A stretch of DNA of 64,000 nucleotides from Bacillota bacterium (GCA_023393065.1 JAEWMX010000007.1:15661-79660), one strand, 5' to 3'; shown: positions 16,833 to 25,737, numbered from the stretch's first letter. Made by a program: numbers and translations. Notes: generated from the sequence alone by a model not told the origin.

Positions 16833-18053
16833 TTATTTATTGACGAGCCTTTTTTCGCCTTGAAGTTCGGTGATTGGTTTGATGTTTTGCGTTACTTCGA
16901 GGGTGCCGAGATACTCGCCTTTAGCATTTCTTACCGCAAAATAGCGAATGTAGACAAACATCTCTTTCATCTTGATCCAGAAGTCTTCGTGGTCTTTGCG
17001 ACCATCTTTAAACGATTCGATAATATCCTCGACGACATGAACCGATGCCGGGGGGTGACACATCGAGACATGGCGGCCGATGATAGTCGGCGGACGAGCG
17101 AAGATGCGTTCCTTGCCTTGCGTGAAATAGCGAACATGGCCTTCGCGATCGACAAAAGTAATGTCAAAAGGTAAGGTATTGAGCATCGCGTTAACTTGTT
17201 CGACGCTAAGCGAGCCGACATCAAAATGAACTTCATCGGCACTTTTTACTAGCGTTTCCTTCTTCTTGCTCTTAGAGTCTATTTTTGGCGTCTGATTCTT
17301 CCATTCGTCTTTAGGCTTTTCAAGGAACCAGCCGATATCGGGAGTCGCGAGTTCGACGCTAATCCAATTAAACAAATTCAAATTCTCTTTTAATAAAGGC
17401 AGTAAAATATTGTTTTCTTTAGATATCATATCGCGGACCTTGGTAACCGTCTCGCGAATTAATGCGTAGGTTTTAACCTCGTCAACTGCTGATTCCGATA
17501 GTAATTTAATGACATCTTTAATCGCCGAGCGAATCTCGTCGTCGACGCCCCACATGACTTTTGGCGGAGCGGTAATGCCTTTCTTCTCCAAATGCGGAAA
17601 GAAGGCATATTCTTTGCGGGCATAGTGCTTGTCGATTTCTTTCAAACGATCAAATCCGACACGAAGCATCAAAATAGCGGTTTTGCCGCTTTGATTTAAG
17701 TAAGGTTCTATTTCTTCTGATAAAAGCTTTTCTAACCGCCTGTTTTCTTCTAAAAAGACATGAACAGGATGGCCGGGAATATTATCGACTTCATCTTTTG
17801 GAGAGTGAATATCCGAGATTGAGCCATCGAAGACCGCGGCGTGAACATCGCATAGCCGCTGAATCTCTCCGACGGTCATCCCCTCTTTGATCAGAGCTTG
17901 CTCCATGGTGGTGATTTCGGCGGTCGTAATGCTTCCGAATTCTTCTTTAAACTCCTTTTTAGCCTGCTCGAGAGATTTTCCTTCATGCAAGCTGCGAATC
18001 AACTTTTTAAGTTTCTCCTGGCGTATTGTCTGATTGTTGATAAATTCACTCAT
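16833..18053 (-). CDS. DUF438 - hemerythrin - PAS domain protein
   Basis: The 406-aa cytoplasmic protein has three parts. DUF438 comes first (about 10-75, KKLIRSLHEGKSLEQAKKEF). A hemerythrin-like four-helix region with iron-ligand type residues follows (PGHPVHVFLEENRRLEK near 93-108, later KEYAFFPHLEKKG and KENNILLPLLKENLN). A C-terminal PAS domain (about 285-400: LPFDITFVDREGHVRYFTQGKERIF, then GRHVSMCHPP) completes it. The order is typical of anaerobic Firmicutes proteins thought to sense or handle O2/NO. It overlaps an upstream DUF1858 gene by 8 nt. In ScdA/RIC proteins DUF1858-like and hemerythrin parts are fused, so the pair may act in Fe-S damage repair. Confidence 0.88.
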   Translation of the reverse strand: MSEFINNQTIRQEKLKKLIRSLHEGKSLEQAKKEFKEEFGSITTAEITTMEQALIKEGMTVGEIQRLCDVHAAVFDGSISDIHSPKDEVDNIPGHPVHVFLEENRRLEKLLSEEIEPYLNQSGKTAILMLRVGFDRLKEIDKHYARKEYAFFPHLEKKGITAPPKVMWGVDDEIRSAIKDVIKLLSESAVDEVKTYALIRETVTKVRDMISKENNILLPLLKENLNLFNWISVELATPDIGWFLEKPKDEWKNQTPKIDSKSKKKETLVKSADEVHFDVGSLSVEQVNAMLNTLPFDITFVDREGHVRYFTQGKERIFARPPTIIGRHVSMCHPPASVHVVEDIIESFKDGRKDHEDFWIKMKEMFVYIRYFAVRNAKGEYLGTLEVTQNIKPITELQGEKRLVNK

Positions 18054-18285
18054 TGTCTTTCTCCTTAAATGAAAAGCCTTTATTAATCAGAGAATCTTTG
18101 ACGATATGCATGTCGATTTTGCGAAGGGAGGCTCCCTGCTTGAGGGTGACAAAGCGACCGACGCTGACGAGCATTCCCGGCTTTACGATGTCCTTAAAAC
18201 CGAGATTGGCAAGGATTTCGACGATTTCCGGAAATTCTTGGCTTAATTCGTAGACTGTCTGATTGATGCTGATAAGCTTTTCCAT
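18046..18285 (-). CDS. DUF1858 domain protein
   Basis: The 79-aa protein has the DUF1858 pattern: ISINQTVYELSQEFPEIVEILANLGF near the start and a following glycine-rich loop. It is cytoplasmic with no catalytic residues visible. Its stop overlaps the start of the DUF438/hemerythrin gene by 8 nt, so they are co-translated. DUF1858 also occurs at the N-terminus of ScdA-type Fe-S repair proteins, which supports a joint redox or NO-linked role by inference. Confidence 0.88.
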   Translation of the reverse strand: MEKLISINQTVYELSQEFPEIVEILANLGFKDIVKPGMLVSVGRFVTLKQGASLRKIDMHIVKDSLINKGFSFKEKDNE

Positions 18286-18305
18286 TGGTACCTACCAATC
18301 AAATT

Positions 18306-18338
18306 ATGATATAGAGAAAAATACTTTGCTATCAAAGT
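18306..18338 (-). promoter_or_regulatory. Promoter with palindromic operator before DUF1858-DUF438
   Basis: TTGATA and TATCAT are separated by 18 nt. The perfect palindrome ACTTTG-N4-CAAAGT (18323-18338) covers the -35 box, a position suited to a repressor. The regulator is unknown. Confidence 0.5.
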
Positions 18339-18357
18339 GATAAGGAAATAGATGTGG

Positions 18358-19335
18358 TTACAATAGGATGACGTTTTCTCGCTCGAGCAAATCGATCATA
18401 TCTTGCGGCCAGTAGCTGGCTTGGACTTCGCCGATATGCTTTTTTTCCAGAAGAAATTGGCAGATGCGCGATTGGCCGATTCCGCCACCGATGGTCAACG
18501 GCAAGCGATCGTGAAGAATCGCCTGGTGATAAGGGAATTGTAAGCGATCGAGAGCGTTTCGTTCGGCGAGTTGTTTTTGCATAGTCTCGGCATCGACGCG
18601 AATGCCCATTGAAGAAACTTCCAATACGGCATCGCTGACGGCATCATAAAGCAAAATGTCGCCATTTAAATTCCAATCATCATAATCGGGTGAGCGACCG
18701 TCGTGAATGGCTCCTGATCGCAATTTTCCGCCAACGCGAAACACAAACACGGCTTTGGCGTTTTTCGTTGCTTGGTATTCGCGTTCTTTGCTCGATAGAT
18801 GGGGATAGTGATCTTCAAGTTCCTGGCTATCGATAAAAGTGATTTGCGACGGAAGTTTACACGATAGTCCGCGATAGCGTAAATTGACCACTTTTTCCAT
18901 CTTCAAAAGCACTTGATAAATCTTTTCGACGGTCGTAAAAAGATAATCTTTGTTGCGCTGGCTTTTTGCGATGATTTTCTCCCAATCCCACTGGTCGACA
19001 TAGATGGAGTGAATATGATCGACAACTTCATCTTTTCGAATCGCATTCATGTCGGCATAGAAACCTTGGCCTAATTTAAAACCGTATCGTTTCAAAGCCA
19101 TTCTCTTCCACTTGGCCAGCGATTGAATAATTTCCAACTCTTCATTTAAATAGGAAAAAGAGACGGGCTTTTCATAGCCGTTTAAGTAATCGTTGATGCC
19201 GCTGGCTTTCGAGACGACAACCGGCGAGGAGATGCGGACGAGGTTCAATGCTTTTGCGAGTCTCTTCTCGAACTCATCTTTGATAAGTTTGATGGCTATC
19301 TCGGTTTCGAGCAGGCTCAATTTGCTCTGATACAT
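18358..19335 (-). CDS. asnA: Aspartate-ammonia ligase (asparagine synthetase A)
   Basis: It makes asparagine from aspartate, ammonia and ATP, with a fold related to class II aminoacyl-tRNA synthetases. The 325-aa protein is of normal length. Family landmarks include YQSKLSLLETE at the start, VSSPVVV, KRYGFKLGQGFYADMNAIR, HSIYVDQWDWEK, GDILLYDAV and the closing LTIGGGIGQSR. The start codon has AGGAGG 8 nt upstream. An Asn-specific T-box leader controls it, so expression should rise when charged tRNA-Asn is scarce. Confidence 0.97.
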   Translation of the reverse strand: MYQSKLSLLETEIAIKLIKDEFEKRLAKALNLVRISSPVVVSKASGINDYLNGYEKPVSFSYLNEELEIIQSLAKWKRMALKRYGFKLGQGFYADMNAIRKDEVVDHIHSIYVDQWDWEKIIAKSQRNKDYLFTTVEKIYQVLLKMEKVVNLRYRGLSCKLPSQITFIDSQELEDHYPHLSSKEREYQATKNAKAVFVFRVGGKLRSGAIHDGRSPDYDDWNLNGDILLYDAVSDAVLEVSSMGIRVDAETMQKQLAERNALDRLQFPYHQAILHDRLPLTIGGGIGQSRICQFLLEKKHIGEVQASYWPQDMIDLLERENVILL

Positions 19336-19343
19336 CTTATTTA

Positions 19344-19570
19344 ATCCTCCTAAAAAATAAAAAAGTCCTTAATAAAGGACGACAAATCGCGGTACCACCT
19401 TAATTCTGAATTGCTTCAGCGCTTTAGCCTCGATAACGGTGAGAACCGGGAAGGTCTACTGAAATTCTTCTTCCACTCCAAGATGTTAGCTGATCTCTTC
19501 TTCCTTGCCGGCTCGCACCAAACCCGGTTCGCTAATAAGAAGATATGAGGGCCGTTCTTTTCGACGAGTT
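19344..19570 (-). promoter_or_regulatory. T-box riboswitch, Asn specifier, upstream of asnA
   Basis: The T-box core AAGGTGGTACCGCG is at 19388-19401 on the minus strand. Its UGG-containing part would pair with the tRNA CCA end. Stem I ends in GCTAACATCTTGGAG, where AAC (19485-19487) sits at the specifier position and fits asparagine, the product of the controlled gene. A terminator stem GTCCTT/AAGGAC with a T-rich tail (19354-19380) lies just before the asnA ribosome-binding site. Uncharged tRNA-Asn should favour the antiterminator. Confidence 0.95.
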
Positions 19571-19576
19571 AGTAAA

Positions 19577-19605
19577 ATTATGGCAACACCCCACAGCTAT
19601 GTCAA
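19577..19605 (-). promoter_or_regulatory. Promoter of the asnA T-box leader
   Basis: A consensus TTGACA -35 and CATAAT -10 with a 17-nt spacer, leading into Stem I of the T-box. Confidence 0.8.
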
Positions 19606-19712
19606 CATAAGGCCGTCTGAGTGACTCGGCAAAAAAGTCTCATTTAATCAAAATAATATATTTATGCTTTTTGGGATTTGATATCTTGATAGCAAGCACT
19701 AAGGAGGTTCGT

Positions 19713-20768
19713 ATGCAATTTTCAAAATATGTCGACGAGAAAACAAAACGCGAATACTTTCAACATTCACATCTGATCTACCTCTCGACCTTCTTTGCTT
19801 TTTTTGCCATCATTCCCCTCTTCTTCATCGCCAAAAGCATCTTGGTCGCAGCCATTTCATTTGCCACGATGGGAATAACCGCCATCGTCGTTTTAATCAA
19901 CCGTCGCGGCTACTATGGATTGGCTTCCTTTCTTTTTATTCTTGCTATCATCATCCAATCCGCGGCTGAAGTGATCGTCTTCGGGCTCGGAGTCGGCTTT
20001 CAATACTATTTTTTTAATATGGCCGTCCTCATCATCTTTGCCAAGTGGACAAATGTCCAGAAGTTAATTGCTGCCGCCATTGAAATTTTAATCTTTATCG
20101 CGGTCTTGCTCGTCTCCTGGCAATATTCGCCATTCGTCGTGATGAGCAATCCGATGGCTTTGACTTTTCATATCATAAATATCGTTTTAAATATCGTCGG
20201 TGTCGCTCGCACATCGCATCATTTTATGGCTTTGGCCCGCAGTGCCGAAAAAGACCTATTTAAATATGCGCAAACCGATTATCTGACGAATCTTCCCAAC
20301 CGCGCCGGCTTTCACTATTTCGTCCACGACATAAAAAATAAATATCGAGGAAGGCAACTGCCGACCGTCTCGGTTTTAATGATCGATATCGATAACTTTA
20401 AGAATATCAATGATAAATACGGTCACTCTGCAGGTGATGAAGTGTTAATTTCTCTAGGCAAGACTTTTAAAGAGCGAATTCGCGAAAACGATTTCTTGGC
20501 CCGCTATGGCGGCGAAGAATTCGTCATCGTTCACTTTTCTGCAACCGGTGAGGAAACGCAAAATTTTGCCGAATCGCTTCGCCTGGAAATTGAAAGTCGC
20601 ACTTATCACATCGAAGAAAAAGATATTCGCTTGTCAATCAGCATCGGGGCGCTTTTTAAACCGTCGGCGATTAAAATGGATTGCGAAGAAGCCGTAAGTG
20701 AAGCCGATAAGCTTCTATACCAAGCCAAAAAGGAAGGCCGTAACCGCGTTGTTTATAAATCTTTATAA
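19713..20768 (+). CDS. Membrane-bound GGDEF diguanylate cyclase
   Basis: About six N-terminal membrane helices (residues about 20-170) are followed by a GGDEF domain. The active-site motif is GGEEF (near residue 266) in RYGGEEFVIV. The inhibitory I-site RxxD (REND) lies five residues before it, so the enzyme should make c-di-GMP under product inhibition. DFLARYGG and SISIGA are typical. The start is set at the ATG at 19713 because AAGGAGG ends 5 nt before it; an upstream TTG at 19671 lacks this support. Length is 351 aa. The gene runs convergently into the DUF5677-like gene with no space between the stops. Confidence 0.92.
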   Translation: MQFSKYVDEKTKREYFQHSHLIYLSTFFAFFAIIPLFFIAKSILVAAISFATMGITAIVVLINRRGYYGLASFLFILAIIIQSAAEVIVFGLGVGFQYYFFNMAVLIIFAKWTNVQKLIAAAIEILIFIAVLLVSWQYSPFVVMSNPMALTFHIINIVLNIVGVARTSHHFMALARSAEKDLFKYAQTDYLTNLPNRAGFHYFVHDIKNKYRGRQLPTVSVLMIDIDNFKNINDKYGHSAGDEVLISLGKTFKERIRENDFLARYGGEEFVIVHFSATGEETQNFAESLRLEIESRTYHIEEKDIRLSISIGALFKPSAIKMDCEEAVSEADKLLYQAKKEGRNRVVYKSL

Positions 20769-21833
20769 TTAACTAATCATCAAAGAGAAATCTTCGAATT
20801 GCGAGCGTTTGCTCTTAAGGTCTAGGCGCATATTTTCTTCGTGCTTGCGAATGTATTCTAAACGCCCATCTTCGATTTTGAAAAGAGCGATAATATCGAG
20901 CCTTATCTCTTCGAAAGCTCGCCAGTAGAGTTCGATGAGATAATCAAAAAGGGCAATGACTTTGAAGTCGCTCTCATCGATGAGGTGCTCGTGCGTAAAG
21001 ACCGAAGCAACTTGGTAATGGGGATAGTACCGGGCGAGTCCGGCGGCCTCCTGCAGCGTTCGTGCCGATAGTTCGCCTTTGATGTTGACGACGCCCTTTG
21101 CCCAGACAAAGCGCTGGTGCTCCCACCACTTTGCCGATTTAGCGCGGCTGTGGGCTTGATCGCGGAGGCTATCCAATTCGGCTTTGCTCGCCGGAGCTAA
21201 GCCCATCATCTTTTTCATCGTGTTTTTGCGCTCGGCGAATAAGTTGCTCGTCTTTTGTTTTCCCTTGAGCATTATCTTTAGATAAGAAATATTTTCGAGT
21301 AGAGATCGCCATATGATAAAGGCATCGGAATACTGATTGACGGAAATGAGGCGAATGCCGGAAATCATCTGATCGATTAGACGCTTTAAAAGAGTCTGGG
21401 GAATATCCTTATTGCTTTCATCTTTCATCAGCCAATAATAGCCGTTGATAATTTCTTTGAGATGATCGACACGCGAATCGTCTTCCAGATTGACAAAGGT
21501 AAAGATGTGGTCAGGATTATTCTTGTTAATTAGCGATTCGCATTTCTGAGAGACGATTTTGCGCAGGTAATCGGGTTGGCGAAAATAATTATGCTTCAAA
21601 TCCTCGGTCATACTGTTGAATTTATTGTTGTGCGTTTGAATGACTTCTCGGGCAAATTCTTCGAAAGATTTAATGCCGACTGCGTCGCTGCATTGGCTGC
21701 GATAGATCTTGTAGCCCTCGCTGATGCGCTCACAAAAATAGTTGAGTTTGGCGGGAATATATGGATATCGACCCGCATCCTCGATCAGCATTTTTTTGAC
21801 GAAATTATGTGAGAGTTGTTTATCTTTTGCCAT
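20769..21833 (-). CDS. DUF5677-like helical protein of unknown function
   Basis: The 354-aa soluble protein is mostly alpha-helical and highly charged. The middle shows RLISVNQYSDAFIIWRSLLENISYL (about 160-184), a pattern resembling the DUF5677 core in which a conserved Arg-x-Leu-x-Glu and later Tyr/His residues recur (HYQVASVFTHEH near 280). No catalytic motif is recognised. It has its own promoter with a palindrome over the -35 box and abuts the GGDEF gene end to end. The family call is tentative. Confidence 0.6.
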   Translation of the reverse strand: MAKDKQLSHNFVKKMLIEDAGRYPYIPAKLNYFCERISEGYKIYRSQCSDAVGIKSFEEFAREVIQTHNNKFNSMTEDLKHNYFRQPDYLRKIVSQKCESLINKNNPDHIFTFVNLEDDSRVDHLKEIINGYYWLMKDESNKDIPQTLLKRLIDQMISGIRLISVNQYSDAFIIWRSLLENISYLKIMLKGKQKTSNLFAERKNTMKKMMGLAPASKAELDSLRDQAHSRAKSAKWWEHQRFVWAKGVVNIKGELSARTLQEAAGLARYYPHYQVASVFTHEHLIDESDFKVIALFDYLIELYWRAFEEIRLDIIALFKIEDGRLEYIRKHEENMRLDLKSKRSQFEDFSLMIS

Positions 21834-21842
21834 ACGTAATTA

Positions 21843-21878
21843 ATTATAAGTTTTAACCACCTCATAAGCAAATGAGGT
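21843..21878 (-). promoter_or_regulatory. Promoter of DUF5677-like gene with -35 palindrome
   Basis: TTGCTT and a perfect TATAAT are 17 nt apart. The -35 hexamer is exactly the 6-nt centre of the inverted repeat ACCTCAT/ATGAGGT (21859-21865 and 21872-21878), which suggests repressor control. Confidence 0.6.
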
Positions 21879-21960
21879 TCAAAGCTTTTTAAAGAGATGG
21901 CTTATTTAAACGCTTTCACCTCCAAAAGCCTTAAATCTTGATTTAAATCTATTTATTTTT

Positions 21961-21990
21961 CCGACGGCTTAGGTAGAATAGAAGCGTCGG
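21961..21990 (+). promoter_or_regulatory. Inverted repeat just upstream of ABC exporter genes
   Basis: CCGACG and CGTCGG flank GCTTAGGTAGAATAGAAG and end 8 nt before the start codon, overlapping the ribosome-binding region. A -10-like TAGAAT lies between the arms. It could be an operator for the exporter genes or a leader hairpin. Confidence 0.4.
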
Positions 21991-21998
21991 AGCAACGC

Positions 21999-23759
21999 AT
22001 GATTTTATTAAAACACTTTCGGCACTACTATCTAAAATACGGGCTGTACTTTCTTTTTGGCATCGCTATTTTGGTCGTCATCGACTGGTATCAACTCGAA
22101 ATACCCCGCATCGTCAAAACGATTATCGATGGTGTCGAAACGCAAACGATTACGCATCTATCGCAAGTTCTTAAACCGCTTTTAACCGTCAGTTTAATCG
22201 TCGCCGGCATTACGATCGGTCGCTTTTTGTGGCGCCTTCTATTGTTCGGAGCGGGAAGAAAAATCGAAACCGATATTCGCCAGGAGATGTTCACACACGC
22301 CACAAGGCTTGATCAAAACTTCTATTCCCAGCAAAAAATCGGGGGGTTGATGAGCTATTTTATCAATGATTTAGGAACTGTCCGCGAACTATATGGATTT
22401 GGATTATTGATGATTGTCGACGGCGTCGTCCTCGGAGCTTTTGTCTTGATTCGCATGTTCATGCTCGACTGGGTGATGACTCTCTATTCCTTCATTCCCA
22501 TCGCTTTGATGGGCGTTCTCGTCTTCTTCCTCGAGCTGAAGATGGAGCAGAAATTCAAACTTCGCCAAGAGGCTTTTGAGCAAGCTAGCGACTTCGCCCA
22601 GGAATCCTTTACCGGCATCACCGTCATCAAAGCTTATGTTCGCGAAGCCGCTGAAGCCCTCGGTTTCAAGAATCGATCGCAAGAGGTCTATCGCAAGTCG
22701 ATGGATCACATGCGCTACGCCATCATCGTCAACATCATCATCGACTCGATGATTAGCATCGTCATCTTAGCCATCATCACCTTTGGCTCGATCATGATTG
22801 CCCGAGGTGATTTATCAAGTGGCGAACTCACTGAATACATCTCATACTTCTTTACGCTGCTATGGCCGGTATTCGCCATCTCTTGGTTTATGAATATCAA
22901 CGGGCAAGCCCAAGCTTCCGCTAAGCGCATCTATGCTTTTCTCGAATCGAAAGCCATCGTCAAAGAGGATGAGGCAGCAATTCGCGATGCTGTTCTCGAC
23001 GGTTCGATTGCTTTTAGTCACCTCACTTTTGCGTATCCCGATGCTGAAGAACCAATCTTAAAGGACATCTCTTTTAATATTAAGGCTGGGGAGATGGTCG
23101 GCATTTTAGGTAAGACCGGAAGCGGTAAATCGACTTTGGTCGAATTGCTTCTCCATGTTTATAATGTCGATAAAAACATGATTAAATATGGCCAATTCGA
23201 CCACACCGAATTGGCTCTTAAAACCTTGAGAGGGCATATCGGTTATGTTCCGCAAGATAATTTTCTCTTTTCCGATACGATAAAAAATAACATCGGTTTT
23301 GCTTTTGAACAAATCGATGAGGATAAGCTGCTTGAAGTCGGCAAACTCGCGGACATCCATAGCGACGTCATGAGTTTTAAAGAGGGATATGAGACGATTC
23401 TCGGCGAGCGAGGCGTGACGATTTCCGGCGGGCAAAAGCAACGCGTTTCAATCGCTCGCGCCTTAGCTAAAGATCCGACGATTTTGATTCTCGATGATTC
23501 CGTCTCCGCCGTCGATACCAAGACTGAAGAAGATATTATTCGCAACCTCAGACGAGTTCGCAAAGGCAAGACGACGCTGATGATCGCCCACCGCATCTCG
23601 ACTGTCCGCCGCCTCGACAAGATCGTCTTAATCGATCAAGGACGCCTCGTCGGTTTCGGCACTCATAACGAGTTGATTAAAACGAATTCTTTATATAAAG
23701 AGATGTACAATTTGCAGAAACTTGAAGAATTAGTTGGGGAGGAGGCCGCCCATGCGTGA
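21999..23759 (+). CDS. ABC exporter half-transporter, degenerate ATP site (BmrC/YheI-like)
   Basis: Six membrane helices (residues about 15-320) precede one ATPase domain. Walker A is GKTGSGKST (near 371), the Q-loop YVPQD, the signature TISGGQKQR. Walker B is ILILDDS, so the catalytic Glu is Asp. That substitution marks the degenerate half of heterodimeric type IV exporters such as B. subtilis BmrC/BmrD, where one composite site hydrolyses slowly. The gene overlaps the partner half-transporter gene by 8 nt. The substrate is unknown; drugs, lipids or peptides are usual. The cell uses TGA as its stop here. Confidence 0.94.
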   Translation: MILLKHFRHYYLKYGLYFLFGIAILVVIDWYQLEIPRIVKTIIDGVETQTITHLSQVLKPLLTVSLIVAGITIGRFLWRLLLFGAGRKIETDIRQEMFTHATRLDQNFYSQQKIGGLMSYFINDLGTVRELYGFGLLMIVDGVVLGAFVLIRMFMLDWVMTLYSFIPIALMGVLVFFLELKMEQKFKLRQEAFEQASDFAQESFTGITVIKAYVREAAEALGFKNRSQEVYRKSMDHMRYAIIVNIIIDSMISIVILAIITFGSIMIARGDLSSGELTEYISYFFTLLWPVFAISWFMNINGQAQASAKRIYAFLESKAIVKEDEAAIRDAVLDGSIAFSHLTFAYPDAEEPILKDISFNIKAGEMVGILGKTGSGKSTLVELLLHVYNVDKNMIKYGQFDHTELALKTLRGHIGYVPQDNFLFSDTIKNNIGFAFEQIDEDKLLEVGKLADIHSDVMSFKEGYETILGERGVTISGGQKQRVSIARALAKDPTILILDDSVSAVDTKTEEDIIRNLRRVRKGKTTLMIAHRISTVRRLDKIVLIDQGRLVGFGTHNELIKTNSLYKEMYNLQKLEELVGEEAAHA

Positions 23760-25539
23760 TTTTGTCGAAAACCACGAAGCTCATCAAGACCTCAAGCTCC
23801 TCGCCCGCTTGCTTCGCTATTTTAAGCCCTACACTGCAAAGTTTGTCTGGGCTTTTCTGCTCATGATCATCACGACGTTCACCAACATGATCATGCCCTT
23901 AGCCTCCGGCCTCGCTATCGATTTAATGGTTGACCCGGCCTTTAGTCTCGAGCAGAAAATAACTGTCGTCATTATCGGTGCCGCCATTTTGCTCGTCATC
24001 ACCGGTCTATCGATTCTCATCGGTTATTTTCAAAGCATCATGCTCCAGCGCATCGGTCAAAAAATAACCGATCAGATGCGCAACGAAGTTTTTGCACACA
24101 TCGAGTCGCTATCGATCGGCCAAATCAATCAGCTGCCGGTGGGAAAGCTCGTGACCAGAGCCACCAATGACCCTGGCAACATCTCGGAGATGTTCACCAA
24201 TACGATCGTCAATCTCATTCGTAACTTTTTGTTTATGATTGTCATCGCCATCATCATGTTTGTCATCGAGTGGCGCATGGCGCTCGTCACGATGGCGGTC
24301 GTGCCTTTGATCTTCCTGGCTTCCGTATTATTTCGACGTTTCTCGAGAAACGCCTATCGAAGTGTCCGCAACAATGTCTCGGAAGTCAATGCGTTTCTAT
24401 CGGAAAATCTCTCGGGCATGAAAATAACTCAGGTTTTCAACCAAGAAGAAAAGAAAATCAAAGAATTCACGACGATTAATCAACGGCTCAAGAAAAGCTA
24501 TTTCCGCGAAATATATACATTCGGCATATATCGTCCCGTCATCTATTTTTTGGCGATGGTCGCAACCATTTTGACATTATATTTCGGAGTCAGTTCAATC
24601 TTCGACAATTTTTTGACGATTGGCCTCTTCGTCTCCTTTTATGTTTATGTCGGTCAGTTCTTTGAACCTATTCAACAGATTGCCGAGCAGTTCAATTCCC
24701 TCCAAAATGGCTTTGCCAGCGCCGAAAAAATATTCGACGTCTTAGATACAAAACCCGATATTCAAGATGCCGAAGACGCCATCGAACTCACTTCTTTCTC
24801 CGGTTCCATCGAGTTTAAGGATGTCTGGTTTAGCTATGTCCCAGGTGAGTGGGTGCTCAAAGGCGTCTCTTTTAGCGTCTCGCCAAACGAAACGATCGCC
24901 CTCGTCGGTGCGACCGGAAGTGGCAAGACGACGATATTGCAGTTGATCGTCCGCAATTACGAGATTCAAAAGGGCCAGATCCTCATCGATGGAATCGACA
25001 TTCGCCGCCTCAAGCGTTCAGCGCTCCGTTCATTTGTCGGTCAGATGCTTCAGGATGTTTTCCTCTTCTCGGGCACGATTCGCGATAACATCACTTTAAA
25101 AAACGACCGTTTCACCGAAGAAGACATAAATAAAGCGGCCGACTATGTCGGACTCGACCACGTCTTGAATAAGTTGCCCGAGGGTTTAAATCACATCGTC
25201 AGAGAGCGGGGCAACAACTTCTCAAGCGGCGAACGCCAACTCATCTCCTTTGCTCGAGCCGTGACATATAAGCCGACGGTGATGACCCTTGATGAAGCGA
25301 CGGCTAATATCGATTCGGAAACCGAATCCATCATTCAATCCTCGCTTTCAAAGATGATGAATATTTCGACGATGATTATCGTCGCTCACCGCCTCTCGAC
25401 CATTCAGCACTGCAATAAAATCTTAGTCATGCAAAAAGGCGAGATTATCGAATCCGGTAACCATCAAGAACTACTAAAGAAAAAAGGCATTTATTATAAC
25501 CTTTATCAGTTGCAATACGAGCGCAGAGAAGCAATATAA
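23752..25539 (+). CDS. ABC exporter half-transporter, catalytic subunit (BmrD/YheH-like)
   Basis: Six membrane helices are followed by an ATPase domain with Walker A GATGSGKTT (near 387), Q-loop GQMLQD, signature FSSGERQ and Walker B VMTLDEAT with the catalytic Glu present. Together with the degenerate partner it forms one good ATP site and one weak one. The signature SSGER departs from LSGGQ, as is common in the BmrD-type half. I start it at the ATG at 23752, overlapping the upstream gene by 8 nt with GGGGAGG in front. Length is 595 aa. Confidence 0.94.
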   Translation: MRDFVENHEAHQDLKLLARLLRYFKPYTAKFVWAFLLMIITTFTNMIMPLASGLAIDLMVDPAFSLEQKITVVIIGAAILLVITGLSILIGYFQSIMLQRIGQKITDQMRNEVFAHIESLSIGQINQLPVGKLVTRATNDPGNISEMFTNTIVNLIRNFLFMIVIAIIMFVIEWRMALVTMAVVPLIFLASVLFRRFSRNAYRSVRNNVSEVNAFLSENLSGMKITQVFNQEEKKIKEFTTINQRLKKSYFREIYTFGIYRPVIYFLAMVATILTLYFGVSSIFDNFLTIGLFVSFYVYVGQFFEPIQQIAEQFNSLQNGFASAEKIFDVLDTKPDIQDAEDAIELTSFSGSIEFKDVWFSYVPGEWVLKGVSFSVSPNETIALVGATGSGKTTILQLIVRNYEIQKGQILIDGIDIRRLKRSALRSFVGQMLQDVFLFSGTIRDNITLKNDRFTEEDINKAADYVGLDHVLNKLPEGLNHIVRERGNNFSSGERQLISFARAVTYKPTVMTLDEATANIDSETESIIQSSLSKMMNISTMIIVAHRLSTIQHCNKILVMQKGEIIESGNHQELLKKKGIYYNLYQLQYERREAI

Positions 25540-25664
25540 TCTTTCTTTGCAAACGAAATTAGGTAAAGGTGTCTCCTCATTCTACTGAGAAGTGATTTTT
25601 TTCAATATACAAGTTATAGGCGAGTAGGAATTGGCGTTGTAAAATATCATCGGGAGAAACAAAT

Positions 25665-25715
25665 ATGATTAACCAAATAGAAATCGGACATTATATTGCG
25701 AAAATCAGCAAATAG
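25665..25715 (+). pseudogene. 16-codon remnant of an HTH (XRE) regulator start
   Basis: An ATG with GGGAG upstream opens a frame MINQIEIGHYIAKISK and then stops. That is how many XRE-type helix-turn-helix regulators begin (I-x-I-G-x-x-I-A-x-x-R-K), but nothing after the stop continues the domain in any frame I checked. It lies between the ABC exporter and the flavodoxin gene and may be the stump of a lost exporter regulator. Chance resemblance cannot be excluded. Confidence 0.35.
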
Positions 25716-25737
25716 TCCACGAGGAAAGGCGAAGAGA

